A stretch of DNA of 45,366 nucleotides from JOPF133 sp052144935. GTDB lineage: Bacteria > Acidobacteriota > Terriglobia > Bryobacterales > Bryobacteraceae. Made by a program: the position numbers and the translations under genes. This document shows positions 24,852-35,100 of the stretch, piece after piece. The stretch covers positions 1 through 45,366 of the forward strand of contig JBKQPR010000019.1 of NCBI GenBank assembly GCA_052144935.1, read 5' to 3'. The notes below the pieces were generated by a model. The model was not told where the DNA came from. It saw only the letters and a list, made by a program, of their open reading frames with translations, and did no database searches. Position 1 is the stretch's first letter. Every line of letters begins with the position of its first letter.

Positions 24852-27800
24852 ATGTTGGGTTATTGCCGTGTCGCAATGGGTTGCCTTGTTTTAGCGCTCC
24901 TGCCGGTTTCTTCCTTTGGCCAGGCGGTCTTCGGAAGTATCGTGGGTTCGGTAACAGATTCGTCAAATGCCGTCATTCCACACGCCAAGGTAACGGTTCG
25001 CGACGTCGGCAAGGGCGTGTCCTACACGACGACGACGAATGATACCGGGAACTATGCCCAGACGCATCTCATCGTCGGTTTGTACGAGGTCCGTGTGGAG
25101 GCTGCCGGGTTTGAGACGTCTGTCCAGCAGAACGTCAACGTGGAAGTGGATGCGAACACGCAGGTGAACCTACAGCTCCATCCTGGCAACGTTGGCGAGG
25201 TGGTCAACGTGACCGGAGAGGCGCCGCTGCTCAAGACCGAGAAAAGCGATATTTCCGACACCGTCGGGCAAAAGGCCGTCATGGAATTGCCTGTGTTCTC
25301 GCGCGATGTGAGCCGACTGTATTTTCTGGTTCCCGGCGTTCAGGCAACCGGCACGACCGCCGCCAGCGAACAGCCACAGGACATTTACCGGCCCAGCATC
25401 GGCGGGCAATACTGGGGCGGCATTTCTTTTCAGTTGGATGGCACGGATAACCGCGAGTCCGTCCTGGGCGAACCCATTATCACGCCGAACCTCGATGCCC
25501 TCTCGGAATTGAAAATCACCACCACTGCCTACGACGCGGAATTCGGGCAGGCCAGCCAGGCGGTGATCTCGGCGCAAACCAAATCCGGCACCAACGACTT
25601 TCATGGCGGCGGATTCTGGTACCGGCGCGATCAACACGGGCAGGCCCGCGACCCGTTCGCACAGGCCCAGCCCCTCGCCGGCACCACGGATAAGTTCATT
25701 CCACCGACGCTGTGGAATCAGTTCGGCGGGTCGATCGGCGGGCCCATTCAAAAGGATAAGACTTTCTTTTTCGGCGATTATCAGGGCACCGCGCAGAAAA
25801 ATGGCGGCTCCCTGCTGACCCGCGTTCCCACCGCGGCAGAGCGCAACGGCGACCTCAGCGATCTCGGCGCGGCGATCTTTAACCCGTGCAGCGGCTCGAA
25901 TTGCAACGTAGCTCCCGCATCCCGTTCGCAGTTCCCGAACGCCCTAATCCCGACGTCCCTGCTGTCTCCCCAATCCGAAGCGCTGCTTGCCTACATCCCG
26001 TTCCCGAACATCGCCAGCGCAACCGGCGCCAATCCCAATTACGCGGCATCCGGGTTCGGCATTGTGAATTGGAACGGCTTTGACACGCGCGTGGACCGGT
26101 ACCAGACGGAGAAGTTGCACATGTTCGGACGGTACAGCTTCTTGCAGGTCGCTCAAACCAATCCCGGGGCATTCGGACTCGAGGCGGGCGGTCCCACATA
26201 TTCCACCACGGCCTTCTCCGGGGCGGCCAGGTTGCGCGACCAGAGTCTGACCTATGGGGTGGACTACGTGATCAGGCCGAACTGGCTGACCGATTTCCGT
26301 TTCGGATTCTTCCGCTACAGGGTGTTCGTGAATCCCAACGGTGTGGGCACTACGCCCGCTACCAGCGCCGGTATTCCGGGGCTCAACCTGGGCGATTCTT
26401 ATACTTCCGGCATGCCCGCCTTCTATCTGCAGGGCACGGGCGGCTTCAATTTCGGATATGCGCTGAACGTGAACTCGTGCAATTGCCCGCTTAACGAACA
26501 GGAGAACGAGTTCCAGTGGGTCAGCAACACCACGCACAGTTTCGGCAACCACTCCGTCAAGTTCGGAGCGGACGTCCGTTTTCAGCAGAATCTGCGGGTG
26601 CCCAGCGATTCCCACCGCTCCGGCGAGATCACCTTCAGTGCGACGACTACAGAGGGTCCGAATGGCGGCGGACTGGGATTGGCTACGTTCCTGCTGGGCG
26701 ATGTGAGTTCCTTCGCGCGGTACGTGAGCAACTCGACCGATGCGGCGGAACGCCAGAAGCGGCTCTTCACCTACGTTCAGGACACCTGGCGCATCACACC
26801 GAAGCTGACCTTCAATTATGGCTTGCGCTGGGAGATTTATTTCCCGCAATACGTCAACGGTAAGGACGAGGGCGGATTCCAGGACATGAAGACGGGCGAG
26901 GTCCTGATCGCCGGTGAAAACGGCATCGGGCTGAATGGAAATATAGACACTTCCCTCACTCATCTTGCGCCCCGCGTGGGACTTTCGTATCAAGTGGACC
27001 CCAAGACTGTAATCCGAAGCGGCTACGGGCGTTCCTACGACGTTGGGGTATTTGGGGTGTCGTTCGGGCACAATGTGACCCAGAACGTGCCGGTGCTGGC
27101 CAACCAGTCGTTGAATCCCGCCAATCCCTGGCTGCCGGTCTTTACTCTGAATCAGGGCCCGACGCCCCTGGATCCGACCACCATCCTGGCATCGCAGCCC
27201 AAAGGACCAAGCGGCAACCCGATTCTGCCTAACGGTATCGCGCCGAACGTCCTGCCTTGGAATAGCAACGACACGATGCGTTTGCCTGCCGTGGATGCCT
27301 GGAATCTCACGTTGGAGCATCAGTTCACCCCCAGCGTGGTCTTCTCGGTCGCGTATGTCGCCAACCACGGTTATCACGTCACCGCCGGTGGAACCAACTA
27401 CAACATCAACGAACCGACCATCACCGGCTTCGGCACGCTGAGCACCAACCAGCGCCGCTTGTTCTACAACGAGTTCGGGTGGACGCAGTCCATCAAATAC
27501 TTCGCCGACGACGCCAGCGTCACCTTCGAATCGTTGCAATTTCGGGGCGAGAAACGCTTCGCCGGCGGCCTGATGATCCAGTCGAACTTCACCTGGGCCA
27601 GCGCCTTCGATTACGCCAACGACTATTATTTCTGGAACCACCAAATCGACTATGGCAGAGAGGCCGGCATCCGGAGGTTTGTCTTCAACTTCAATAGCGT
27701 ATACGAGTTGCCATTCGGCAGGCAAAGGAAGTACCTCAGCAATGCGCCTCGCGCTCTCGATGCCATCGCCGGCGGCTGGCAGCTCTCCGGCATCTGGTTT

Positions 27801-28295
27801 TGGGGATCGGGCTATCCTTTCACGCCAGGTTATCTGGATTGCGGAAGCGACGAAGATACCGGCCCATGCCGCGCGAACCTCGTGGGGAACGCAAGCGTAC
27901 CGAATCCCGGGCCGCACGAATGGTATGCCATCGCCACGCCGGGAACGGGCGGAAACGGTTGCCTCACGACCGCGAATCCGACAGCGGAGTTGAACGCCGC
28001 CGGCTGTACGCGCGGTCCCTGGAGCCGCCCGGCGCCAGGCACGTTCGGCGACGTGGCGCGCGACTCGTTCTTTGGGCCGCACTTTTTCAATGTCGACTTC
28101 TCTTTGCACAAGAACTTCCGCATCTGGGAGAGGATCAGCGCCCAAGTCCGCGCCGAATCTTTCAATACCTTTAATCACGTGAATCTGGGGCAGCCCAATG
28201 CCACCGTCGATTCTCCTACGGCGGGACAGATTACCAGCGTCCAGGGTTTATCGCAGATGCGAAAATGGCAGTTTGGATTGCGTCTGAATTTTTAA
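24852..28295 (+). CDS. TonB-dependent receptor with carboxypeptidase-like domain
   Basis: Outer-membrane receptor of 1147 residues. The ATG at 24852 has GGAGGGG 7 nt upstream and opens a signal peptide (MLGYCRVAMGCLVLALLPVS). An Oar-like carboxypeptidase-regulatory/Cna-B-type domain follows at about 27-110 (GSIVGSVTDSSNAVIPHAKV, then YEVRVEAAGFET). The plug is at about 120-230 (ELPVFSRDVSRLYFLVPGVQ, then QLDGTDNRESVLG). A long beta-barrel ends in the typical aromatic C-terminus (WQFGLRLNF). It imports large substrates with TonB energy; many acidobacterial paralogues are thought to take up oligosaccharides. It stands at the head of a run with the heme/copper protein at 28315, 19 nt downstream. 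Confidence 0.95.
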   Translation: MLGYCRVAMGCLVLALLPVSSFGQAVFGSIVGSVTDSSNAVIPHAKVTVRDVGKGVSYTTTTNDTGNYAQTHLIVGLYEVRVEAAGFETSVQQNVNVEVDANTQVNLQLHPGNVGEVVNVTGEAPLLKTEKSDISDTVGQKAVMELPVFSRDVSRLYFLVPGVQATGTTAASEQPQDIYRPSIGGQYWGGISFQLDGTDNRESVLGEPIITPNLDALSELKITTTAYDAEFGQASQAVISAQTKSGTNDFHGGGFWYRRDQHGQARDPFAQAQPLAGTTDKFIPPTLWNQFGGSIGGPIQKDKTFFFGDYQGTAQKNGGSLLTRVPTAAERNGDLSDLGAAIFNPCSGSNCNVAPASRSQFPNALIPTSLLSPQSEALLAYIPFPNIASATGANPNYAASGFGIVNWNGFDTRVDRYQTEKLHMFGRYSFLQVAQTNPGAFGLEAGGPTYSTTAFSGAARLRDQSLTYGVDYVIRPNWLTDFRFGFFRYRVFVNPNGVGTTPATSAGIPGLNLGDSYTSGMPAFYLQGTGGFNFGYALNVNSCNCPLNEQENEFQWVSNTTHSFGNHSVKFGADVRFQQNLRVPSDSHRSGEITFSATTTEGPNGGGLGLATFLLGDVSSFARYVSNSTDAAERQKRLFTYVQDTWRITPKLTFNYGLRWEIYFPQYVNGKDEGGFQDMKTGEVLIAGENGIGLNGNIDTSLTHLAPRVGLSYQVDPKTVIRSGYGRSYDVGVFGVSFGHNVTQNVPVLANQSLNPANPWLPVFTLNQGPTPLDPTTILASQPKGPSGNPILPNGIAPNVLPWNSNDTMRLPAVDAWNLTLEHQFTPSVVFSVAYVANHGYHVTAGGTNYNINEPTITGFGTLSTNQRRLFYNEFGWTQSIKYFADDASVTFESLQFRGEKRFAGGLMIQSNFTWASAFDYANDYYFWNHQIDYGREAGIRRFVFNFNSVYELPFGRQRKYLSNAPRALDAIAGGWQLSGIWFWGSGYPFTPGYLDCGSDEDTGPCRANLVGNASVPNPGPHEWYAIATPGTGGNGCLTTANPTAELNAAGCTRGPWSRPAPGTFGDVARDSFFGPHFFNVDFSLHKNFRIWERISAQVRAESFNTFNHVNLGQPNATVDSPTAGQITSVQGLSQMRKWQFGLRLNF

Positions 28296-28314
28296 AGCGC
28301 ATGTCCAACCCGGG

Positions 28315-30204
28315 ATGCCCGTTAAGTCCGCCGTAACTTCGCTTCTGCTGGCCGCGACGATCGCCCAGGCCGGTCCGGTACCACGGCCGAACTTTCACAG
28401 GGACATTGCGCCAATTCTGTTGGCACAGTGCGCGCCCTGCCATCGTCCGGGAGAGGCGGGCCCGTTTTCGCTCCTTACCTACCAGGACGCCAGAAAGCGC
28501 GCCGCCCAGATCGCTCGCGTGACCGAGAGCGGCTATATGCCCCCGTGGCTTCCGGCCCAGGGCTACGGAGACTTTGCCAATGAGCGCCGGCTCACGGACG
28601 CGCAGATCGAAACGATCCGAAATTGGGTGCAGGCAGGCGCTCCCGAAGGTTCGGCTTCGGACTCGCCGCCCGCGCCCGTCTTCACGCCGGGCTGGCAACT
28701 CGGCCCGCCGGATCTCGTCATCGCGGCCACCAGGCCGTTCACCGTGCCCGCGGACGGTCCGGACGTCTTCTGGAATTTCATTCTCTCCCCGGCTTTGGGT
28801 GAAACCCGCCAGGTGAAGGCCATCGAGATCCGGCCGGGTAATGCCCGCACAGTGCATCATGCCAACGTGTTGATCGACCGCTCCCAAACGCAGCGGTTTC
28901 GGGAGAAGCTCCGTGGGGAGGGGTTCCCTGGCATGGATCTGACGATCGCATCCGATACCTTCGATCCTGACAGTCACTTCCTGTTTTGGAAACCCGGCGC
29001 GGAGCCATGGGCTGAGCCCGCGGGTATGTCCTGGCGTCTCGATCCCGGCAACGATCTGATCCTGAACGTTCATCTGCGGCCCAGCGGCAAGCCGGAAACC
29101 GTGCAGCCCTCGGTGGGGTTGTATTTCACGCGCGAGCCGCAGACGAAGCATCCCATGCTGGTTCAACTGGAGCATGATGGCGCGCTGGACATACCGGGCG
29201 GCGACCGCGATTTTCTCGTATCGGACGACTTCCAGATTCCGCTCGATGCCGATCTGCTTGCGATCTATCCTCACGCGCATTATCTCGGCAGGTTGTTGGA
29301 GGGCTACGCAACGCTGCCTGACGGCACACGCCTTTGGCTCATCCGGATTCCGCAGTGGGATTTGAACTGGCAAGCCGTGTATCGTTATCGAAGGCCGGTT
29401 TTCTTACCCAAGGGCACGATCGTGTCCATGCGCTTCCACTACGACAACTCGGCGGCCAACCCGCGCAATCCCACTTCCCCGCCCATACGGGTGCGGGGCG
29501 GCAATCAGTCCACTGACGAAATGGCCCACCTGTGGCTGCAATTGCTGCCTCGCGGCGAGGGCGACCGCCGCGCGGTCCTCCAGGAAGCCATCATGAAGCG
29601 CCGCCTGGAAAAATATCCGGCCGATTTTTCGGCACATTTTAATTTGGGCGCGCTATCGCTCAGCCGTAAGGATACTTCTTCCGCCATCGCGCACCTTCAG
29701 GCCGCGCTGCGGGTCGAACCCGAGCAGCCAGCCGCGTTGAATACCTTTGGCGCGGCGCTCGAGGCTGACGGTAAGCTCGAGCAGGCCATCGAGCAGTTCC
29801 GGCATGTTCTTCGCCTCCGGCCCGGCGACAGCAGCGCTCAATTTAATCTGGCCGACACCCTCGCTGCCGCGGGGCGACTCACCGAGGCCGCGGCCAGCTT
29901 CCGCGAGTTCCTGGCCGCTCATCCGGAAGACCGCGCGGCACACGGGCATCTAGTCGAGGTGGTGAAGAGCTTGGGTGATTCGGCGGCATCGGCCGGACGG
30001 CTGCCGCAGGCGGCCGAATGCTACCGCGAACTAGTGGCGCTGGATCCTGGCTCTCCGGACCTGCGAAACAATCTCGGCATCCTGCTGGCCCGAACCGGCG
30101 ACATCAGTGCCGCGACCGCGCAGTTTGAGGCGGCGCTCAAGCTCGACCCGACGCATGCAGCCGCACGGCGTAACCTGGAACTGATCCGGAAAAAGAGACA
30201 ATAG
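28315..30204 (+). CDS. Cytochrome c / copper monooxygenase-like / TPR fusion
   Basis: A 629-residue exported protein with three parts. A signal peptide (to about 19) precedes a heme-c segment with CAPCH at 39-43 (HRDIAPILLAQ, then CHRPGEAGPF). The middle resembles the two-domain fold of ascorbate-dependent copper type II monooxygenases. It has an HH pair at 181-182 in VHHANVLID, an HxH pair at 320/322 in YPHAHYLG, and Met372 in SMRFHYDNS, matching the CuH and CuM ligand pattern of PHM/DBM enzymes. The C-terminal ~200 residues are TPRs. It may oxidise a substrate imported or bound near the receptor, with the heme feeding electrons. The activity is not proven; some homologues may have lost it. 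Confidence 0.85.
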   Translation: MPVKSAVTSLLLAATIAQAGPVPRPNFHRDIAPILLAQCAPCHRPGEAGPFSLLTYQDARKRAAQIARVTESGYMPPWLPAQGYGDFANERRLTDAQIETIRNWVQAGAPEGSASDSPPAPVFTPGWQLGPPDLVIAATRPFTVPADGPDVFWNFILSPALGETRQVKAIEIRPGNARTVHHANVLIDRSQTQRFREKLRGEGFPGMDLTIASDTFDPDSHFLFWKPGAEPWAEPAGMSWRLDPGNDLILNVHLRPSGKPETVQPSVGLYFTREPQTKHPMLVQLEHDGALDIPGGDRDFLVSDDFQIPLDADLLAIYPHAHYLGRLLEGYATLPDGTRLWLIRIPQWDLNWQAVYRYRRPVFLPKGTIVSMRFHYDNSAANPRNPTSPPIRVRGGNQSTDEMAHLWLQLLPRGEGDRRAVLQEAIMKRRLEKYPADFSAHFNLGALSLSRKDTSSAIAHLQAALRVEPEQPAALNTFGAALEADGKLEQAIEQFRHVLRLRPGDSSAQFNLADTLAAAGRLTEAAASFREFLAAHPEDRAAHGHLVEVVKSLGDSAASAGRLPQAAECYRELVALDPGSPDLRNNLGILLARTGDISAATAQFEAALKLDPTHAAARRNLELIRKKRQ

Positions 30205-30208
30205 AGGT

Positions 30209-31444
30209 ATGCGCTCCCGTTGGCTGCCTCTTTTCTGGGTATTCCTGGCTGCGTTCCGCCTCCCGGCCGAAGGGCAGGAATCCCTCCTGCAACTGGAGGC
30301 TCAGGCGCAAGACTTGAAAGCGCGAGGCGATGCCGCCGGCGCTTTGGCAGCCTGGGAAAAGGCGGCGGATCTCGATCCAAAATCCGCTCGGATCCAGGAC
30401 GAAATTGGTTTTTTGCTGGCGGTGTTGAACCGGCGTGAGGAGGCCATCCGGCACTTTGAGAGCGCCATCGATCTCGACCCCAAATTGGCGGCGGCCCGAT
30501 ACCATCTCGGCGTGGCATACTGGCTCCAGCAAGACCCCAGCCACAGCATTCCGCAACTCCAGGCCGCGGTCGCGCTCGAACCCAACAATTTCGAGTATCG
30601 CTTCCATCTGGGCCATGCTCTAAACTCAACCTCTCATTTCGGCGAGGCAATGGAGCAACTCCGCGAAGCCACAAAGCTCAACGCCGCGCAATCGGAGGCG
30701 TGGAATCAGCTTGGGCTGGCTCTGCAGAATACGGGCGAAGCAGCAGGCGCCGTGGAAGCCTACCGGCAGGCCGTGAACCTGGATCCCTCCAGTCTGGACG
30801 CCCGCAATAACTTCGGCTTCATGCTCGTCAATACGGGGCATGCGGCAGAGGGCGTCGCCCAATTCCGCGCGATCCTCGAAGCCGATCCCGCCAACAACAT
30901 GGCACGCGTCAATATCGGCTTCGCTCATCTCCAGAAAGCGGAACTCGACCAGGCGGAAGGGGACTTCCGTGAGGTGATTCGCCGCGATCCCAATTCCGCG
31001 GTCGCTCACTACGATCTCGCTGTGGCCCTAAAGCAAAAAGACCAGCTCGATACCGCCAAAGCCGAACTGAAGCGTGCCCTCCAGCTCGATCCCGGCCTGT
31101 CGGAAGCGCACTACACCATTGGCATTATCGATTGGCAGAGCGGAGATTTCGCCGAAGCCGCTCAGGAGATGCAGGCGGCCATCGCCATCCGGCCCGATTA
31201 CGCCGGCGCGTACTTCATGCTTGGCACGGCGCTGAAGCAGAAAGGCGACCTTGACGGGGCCGAGTCGGCGTTGCGCGCCGCCATCCGTTTCGATCCAGAC
31301 GATCCCGGCCCTTACAACACTCTCGGCCAGGTGTTGCAACGGAAGGGGGAGATGGAAGCCAGCCGCGAAGCATTCCTGCAAGGCTCCCGCGCCAAGGAGA
31401 AAAAGGAAGCAGAGCTAGGGAAAATGCTCCAGCGCCGGCAGTAG
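30209..31444 (+). CDS. Secreted TPR-repeat protein (paralogue of 23055 gene)
   Basis: A 411-residue protein with a signal peptide (MRSRWLPLFWVFLAAFRLPA) and about ten TPR units (ALAAWEKAADLDPKSARIQ, AIRHFESAIDLDPKLAAARY, then AWNQLGLALQNTGEAAGAV), ending in a Lys-rich tail with KEKKEAELGKMLQRRQ. It starts 5 nt after the upstream fusion protein and is surely in its operon. Its order of repeats and its tail match the protein at 23055, so the two arose by duplication and probably scaffold equivalent redox complexes. Confidence 0.9.
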   Translation: MRSRWLPLFWVFLAAFRLPAEGQESLLQLEAQAQDLKARGDAAGALAAWEKAADLDPKSARIQDEIGFLLAVLNRREEAIRHFESAIDLDPKLAAARYHLGVAYWLQQDPSHSIPQLQAAVALEPNNFEYRFHLGHALNSTSHFGEAMEQLREATKLNAAQSEAWNQLGLALQNTGEAAGAVEAYRQAVNLDPSSLDARNNFGFMLVNTGHAAEGVAQFRAILEADPANNMARVNIGFAHLQKAELDQAEGDFREVIRRDPNSAVAHYDLAVALKQKDQLDTAKAELKRALQLDPGLSEAHYTIGIIDWQSGDFAEAAQEMQAAIAIRPDYAGAYFMLGTALKQKGDLDGAESALRAAIRFDPDDPGPYNTLGQVLQRKGEMEASREAFLQGSRAKEKKEAELGKMLQRRQ

Positions 31445-31542
31445 CCGGAAAACTCCTGGTTGGGCTGTTCCGTGCAGTCACCCGCTCGCAATTAACCGGC
31501 CACAGGGGCCTGGAGTAGCCGGCGGAGGCTGCCGCGATCCGC

Positions 31543-31564
31543 GCTCCCGCGCGGGGACGGGAGC
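31543..31564. terminator. GC-rich hairpin downstream of the TPR operon
   Basis: GCTCCCG and CGGGAGC form a perfect 7-bp stem with an 8-nt loop about 100 nt after the stop codon. There is no T-tract. Weak terminator or plain palindrome. Confidence 0.3.
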
Positions 31565-31631
31565 GGGCGGCGATTGACAATCACAGTCGCAGCCCCGAGC
31601 GCGCCGAAGCAAACCGGGGCACCATTGCTAA

Positions 31632-32023
31632 TCTGCCAGGGGACCTGCCAGACAACCTGCCAACCATCCCACTTACTCGGGCACCTACGTGAACCAGCAG
31701 TGGCCGTCGAACCCCGAGACTCCTCACGGCGCATGGGAGTTCCATGAACACCTCATTCCCAACACTCCGGCCAAGCCCCTACGCATCTGGATGGAAGTCG
31801 GCGATAGGGACAATTTCAGTGCGCGCGACAACATGCACGACTGGGTCCTTGCCAATGAGAACATGGCCACAGTGCTGGCCGCTAAGGGCTATCATGATCA
31901 GTTTGTATTTGCGCGTAACGCCGGGCACACCGCCGCGCCGTGAAACAACAAACCCTGCCCGAGGCTCTGGAATATGTATGGCAGGGCTACCCTGTCGCGG
32001 GGCCGGGGAACGCTCCCCGCTGA
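31632..32023 (+). pseudogene. C-terminal relic of an esterase (alpha/beta hydrolase)
   Basis: From YSGTYVNQQWPSNPETPHGA the sequence reads as the end of a secreted esterase: LRIWMEVGDRDNF, DMHDWVLANENMATVLAAKG, then the catalytic-His region FVFARNAGH. A single missing base near 31932 shifts the frame. In the next frame RAVKQQTLPEALEYVWQGYP completes the family's usual C-terminus. The N-terminal two thirds with the nucleophile are gone (stop codon at 31629). Clearly non-functional. Confidence 0.65.
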
Positions 32024-32112
32024 AAAACGGTCAAAAACGGTAAGAAAACAGCGCCAGTTTGACTCACGCCCCCGATTTACATAAGATAATTCACGCAGTC
32101 CGGAGGGGATTT

Positions 32113-35100
32113 ATGCCGCGAATTTCTTTGCCCATCGAGCAAATTCAAGATCATTACACTGTCGTGGTCATCGGGTCGGGTTATGGCGGCGGTATTGCCG
32201 CATCCCGTATGGCGCGCGCCGGCCAGAAAGTGTGCGTTTTAGAACGTGGCAAGGAATTGCAACCTGGAGAGTATCCCAACACTCTCGAACAGGCTGCCCG
32301 CGAGTTGCAGACCGACGCCCCCGAGGCCCACGTCGGTTCCTCCACCGGCCTCTTCGATTTCCGCGTCAATCGGGATATCAACGTGGTCCTGGGCTGCGGG
32401 TTGGGCGGCACCTCGCTCATCAACGCCAATGTCGGCCTGCGCGCCGAGCCCCGCGTGTTCCAGGATCCCGCCTGGCCCGCGGACTTCCGCAAAGACACCG
32501 CGCTACTGGAAGAGAGTTACACGCACGCGGAAGAGGTGCTGAATCCCCAGCCAGTCCCCCAGGACTACGACCCGCTGCCCAAGTTGGAGGCTCTCCAGCG
32601 CTCCGCCGAATTCATGGGCGCCAAGTGGTATCGCACCCCGCTGTATGTTACTTTCCAGGACCCCAAGGACGGCGTCAATCCCTTCGGTGTTCCGCAGCAG
32701 GCTTGCATCGGCTGTGGCGATTGCGTCTCCGGTTGTAACTTCCACGCTAAGAATACAACCCTGATGAATTACCTGCCGGACGCCGCGAATTTCGGCGCGG
32801 AAATCTTTACCGAGGTTTCGGTGCGCTACCTGGAGGGTTCGGGCGATGGCTGGCTGGTGCATTTCCAGCCTCTGGGCGTGGGGCGCGAGAAGTTCGGGGC
32901 CCCCGACCTGTACGTGGCCGCCGATATCGTCATCCTGGGCGCCGGCACGCTGGGATCCACCGAGATCCTGCTGCGCTCGGCCGAGCAGGGCCTGCCGCTC
33001 TCGCCCGTGCTCGGCCAGCGGTTCACCGGCAATGGCGACGTTCTGGGGTTCGGCTACAACACCGACCACGCCATCAACGGCATCGGCTACGGCGATCACA
33101 ACCCCCAAGGCCGCAAGAAGGTGGGCCCGTGCATCACCAGCGTCATCGATCTGCGCGAGCAGCCCCAGCTCGACCAGGGAATGGTCATCGAGGAGGGGTC
33201 CATCCCGGGCGCCATCGGCGCTTTGCTGCCGGTCGGTCTCGAAGCCGCGGCCGATCTCGGCGGCAATAAGCCCAAGGGCCTCTACGAAACCATCTCCATG
33301 AAGAAGCGCGAGCTGGAAAGCCTGGCCGGCGGCGCTTACATCGGCGCCATCCACAACACCCAGACCTACCTGATCATGACCCACGACAACGGCCAGGGCC
33401 GCATGTACCTGGAAAACGATCGGCTGCGCATCTCCTGGCCGGGCGTGGGCAGCGAGCCGATCTTTTCCGAGGCCAACAACAATCTAAAAAAAGCCACCGA
33501 GCCCTTGGGCGGCGTGTTCGCTCCCAACCCCACGTGGCATTCGCTGCAATCCAAGTCGTTGGTCAGCGTCCATCCGCTGGGCGGCTGCATCATGGGCGAA
33601 GACGCTGCGAGCGGCGTGGTGAATCACAAAGGCCAGGTCTTCGCCGGCGCGAATGGCAGCGCGGTCTACCCCAACCTCTACGTGGACGATGGCGCGGTGC
33701 TGCCGCGGCCGGTGGGTGTGAATCCCTCGCTCACCATCTCCGCGGTGGCCGAGCGCACCTGCGCCCTCATCGCGCAGGACCGCGGCTGGAAGATCGACTA
33801 CACTCTGGGGTCCAGGCCGCGGCAAGTGGCGAAGGCGGCCACGGCGGGCGTCGAGTTCACCGAAACCATGAAGGGCTACTGGGCGGAAGGCGCGGCCGAT
33901 TATGCCTCGGGAGCCAGCCAGGGCGAGGCCGCCCTCAACGCCCTCCAGTTCACCCTCACCATCCGCGGCGACGACGTCAACCGCATGCTTTCCGAACCGG
34001 GCCACGAGGCGCGCATGGCCGGCACCGTCCTTTGCCCCCGGCTTTCCGGCAAACCCCTCACGGTGGATGGCGGCATCTTCCAGCTCTTTGTGGTCGATCC
34101 CGATGAGGTCGAGACCCGCAACATGGTTTACCGCATGACCCTGGTCTCGGAGGAGGGCCAGCGCTGGTATTTCGACGGCTTCAAAGTGGTTCACCAAGGC
34201 CCGGTCATCGATATCTGGCACGACACCAGCACGCTCTACATCACCCTGCGCCGGAACGACCAAAACGGTCCCGTGGCCGGCATGGGCATCCTGCACATTC
34301 AGCCTTCGGACTTCGTTAAGCAGATGACCACCATGCAGGTGACCAACGCCGCCAACGCCGAAGAGCGGCTGAAGACCCTGGCCCGCTTCGGCGAGTTCTT
34401 CGCGGGCACGCTGTTTGAAACCTACGGTGGCATCTTCGCGCGGCCCACGGCGTTCAATCCCGCTGCGCCGCCGCGTCAGAAGCGCGCCCTGCGGGTGGGC
34501 GCTCCGGTGGTGGTTCCGTTCCCGGCCAGGGACGGCGTACCGCTGCGGCTCACGCGCTACCAGGGCGGCTCCAAGGGTCCCGTGATCCTGTCGCACGGCC
34601 TGGGTGTCTCCAGCCTGATCTTCTCGCTCGACACCATCGATACCAACATGCTGGAGTACCTCTACGCCCACGGGTACGACGTGTGGCTGCTGGATTACCG
34701 CAACTCCATCGCGCTGCCCTCGGACGCCGCCGAGCAGGCCTCTGGCGACGATGTGGCGCTCCAGGATTATCCGGCCGCCGTGGACAAGGTCCGCGAAATC
34801 ACTGGCGCGCGCGACGTGCAGATGGTGGTCCACTGCTGGGGATCCACCACGTTTTTCATGGCCATGCTGGCCGGACTTCAAGGCGTCCGCTCGGTGGTCT
34901 GCTCGCAGATTGCCACCCACGTGGTGGCGCCCATCGCCACCCACCTCAAGACCGGCCTGCACGTGCCTTCGTTCCTCGACGCCCTGGGAATCAAGGATCT
35001 CAGCGCGTTCGCCTCCACCCAGGAGAGCCTCATCGAAAAGGTCTACGACGGCGCCTTGCGCCTCTATCCCACGCAGGCCCGCGAGCGCTGCCAGAATCTC

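Noticed and set aside
25944..28178. Minus-strand 744-codon frame opposite the receptor
   Set aside because: Mirror of the TonB-dependent receptor barrel; no family motifs.
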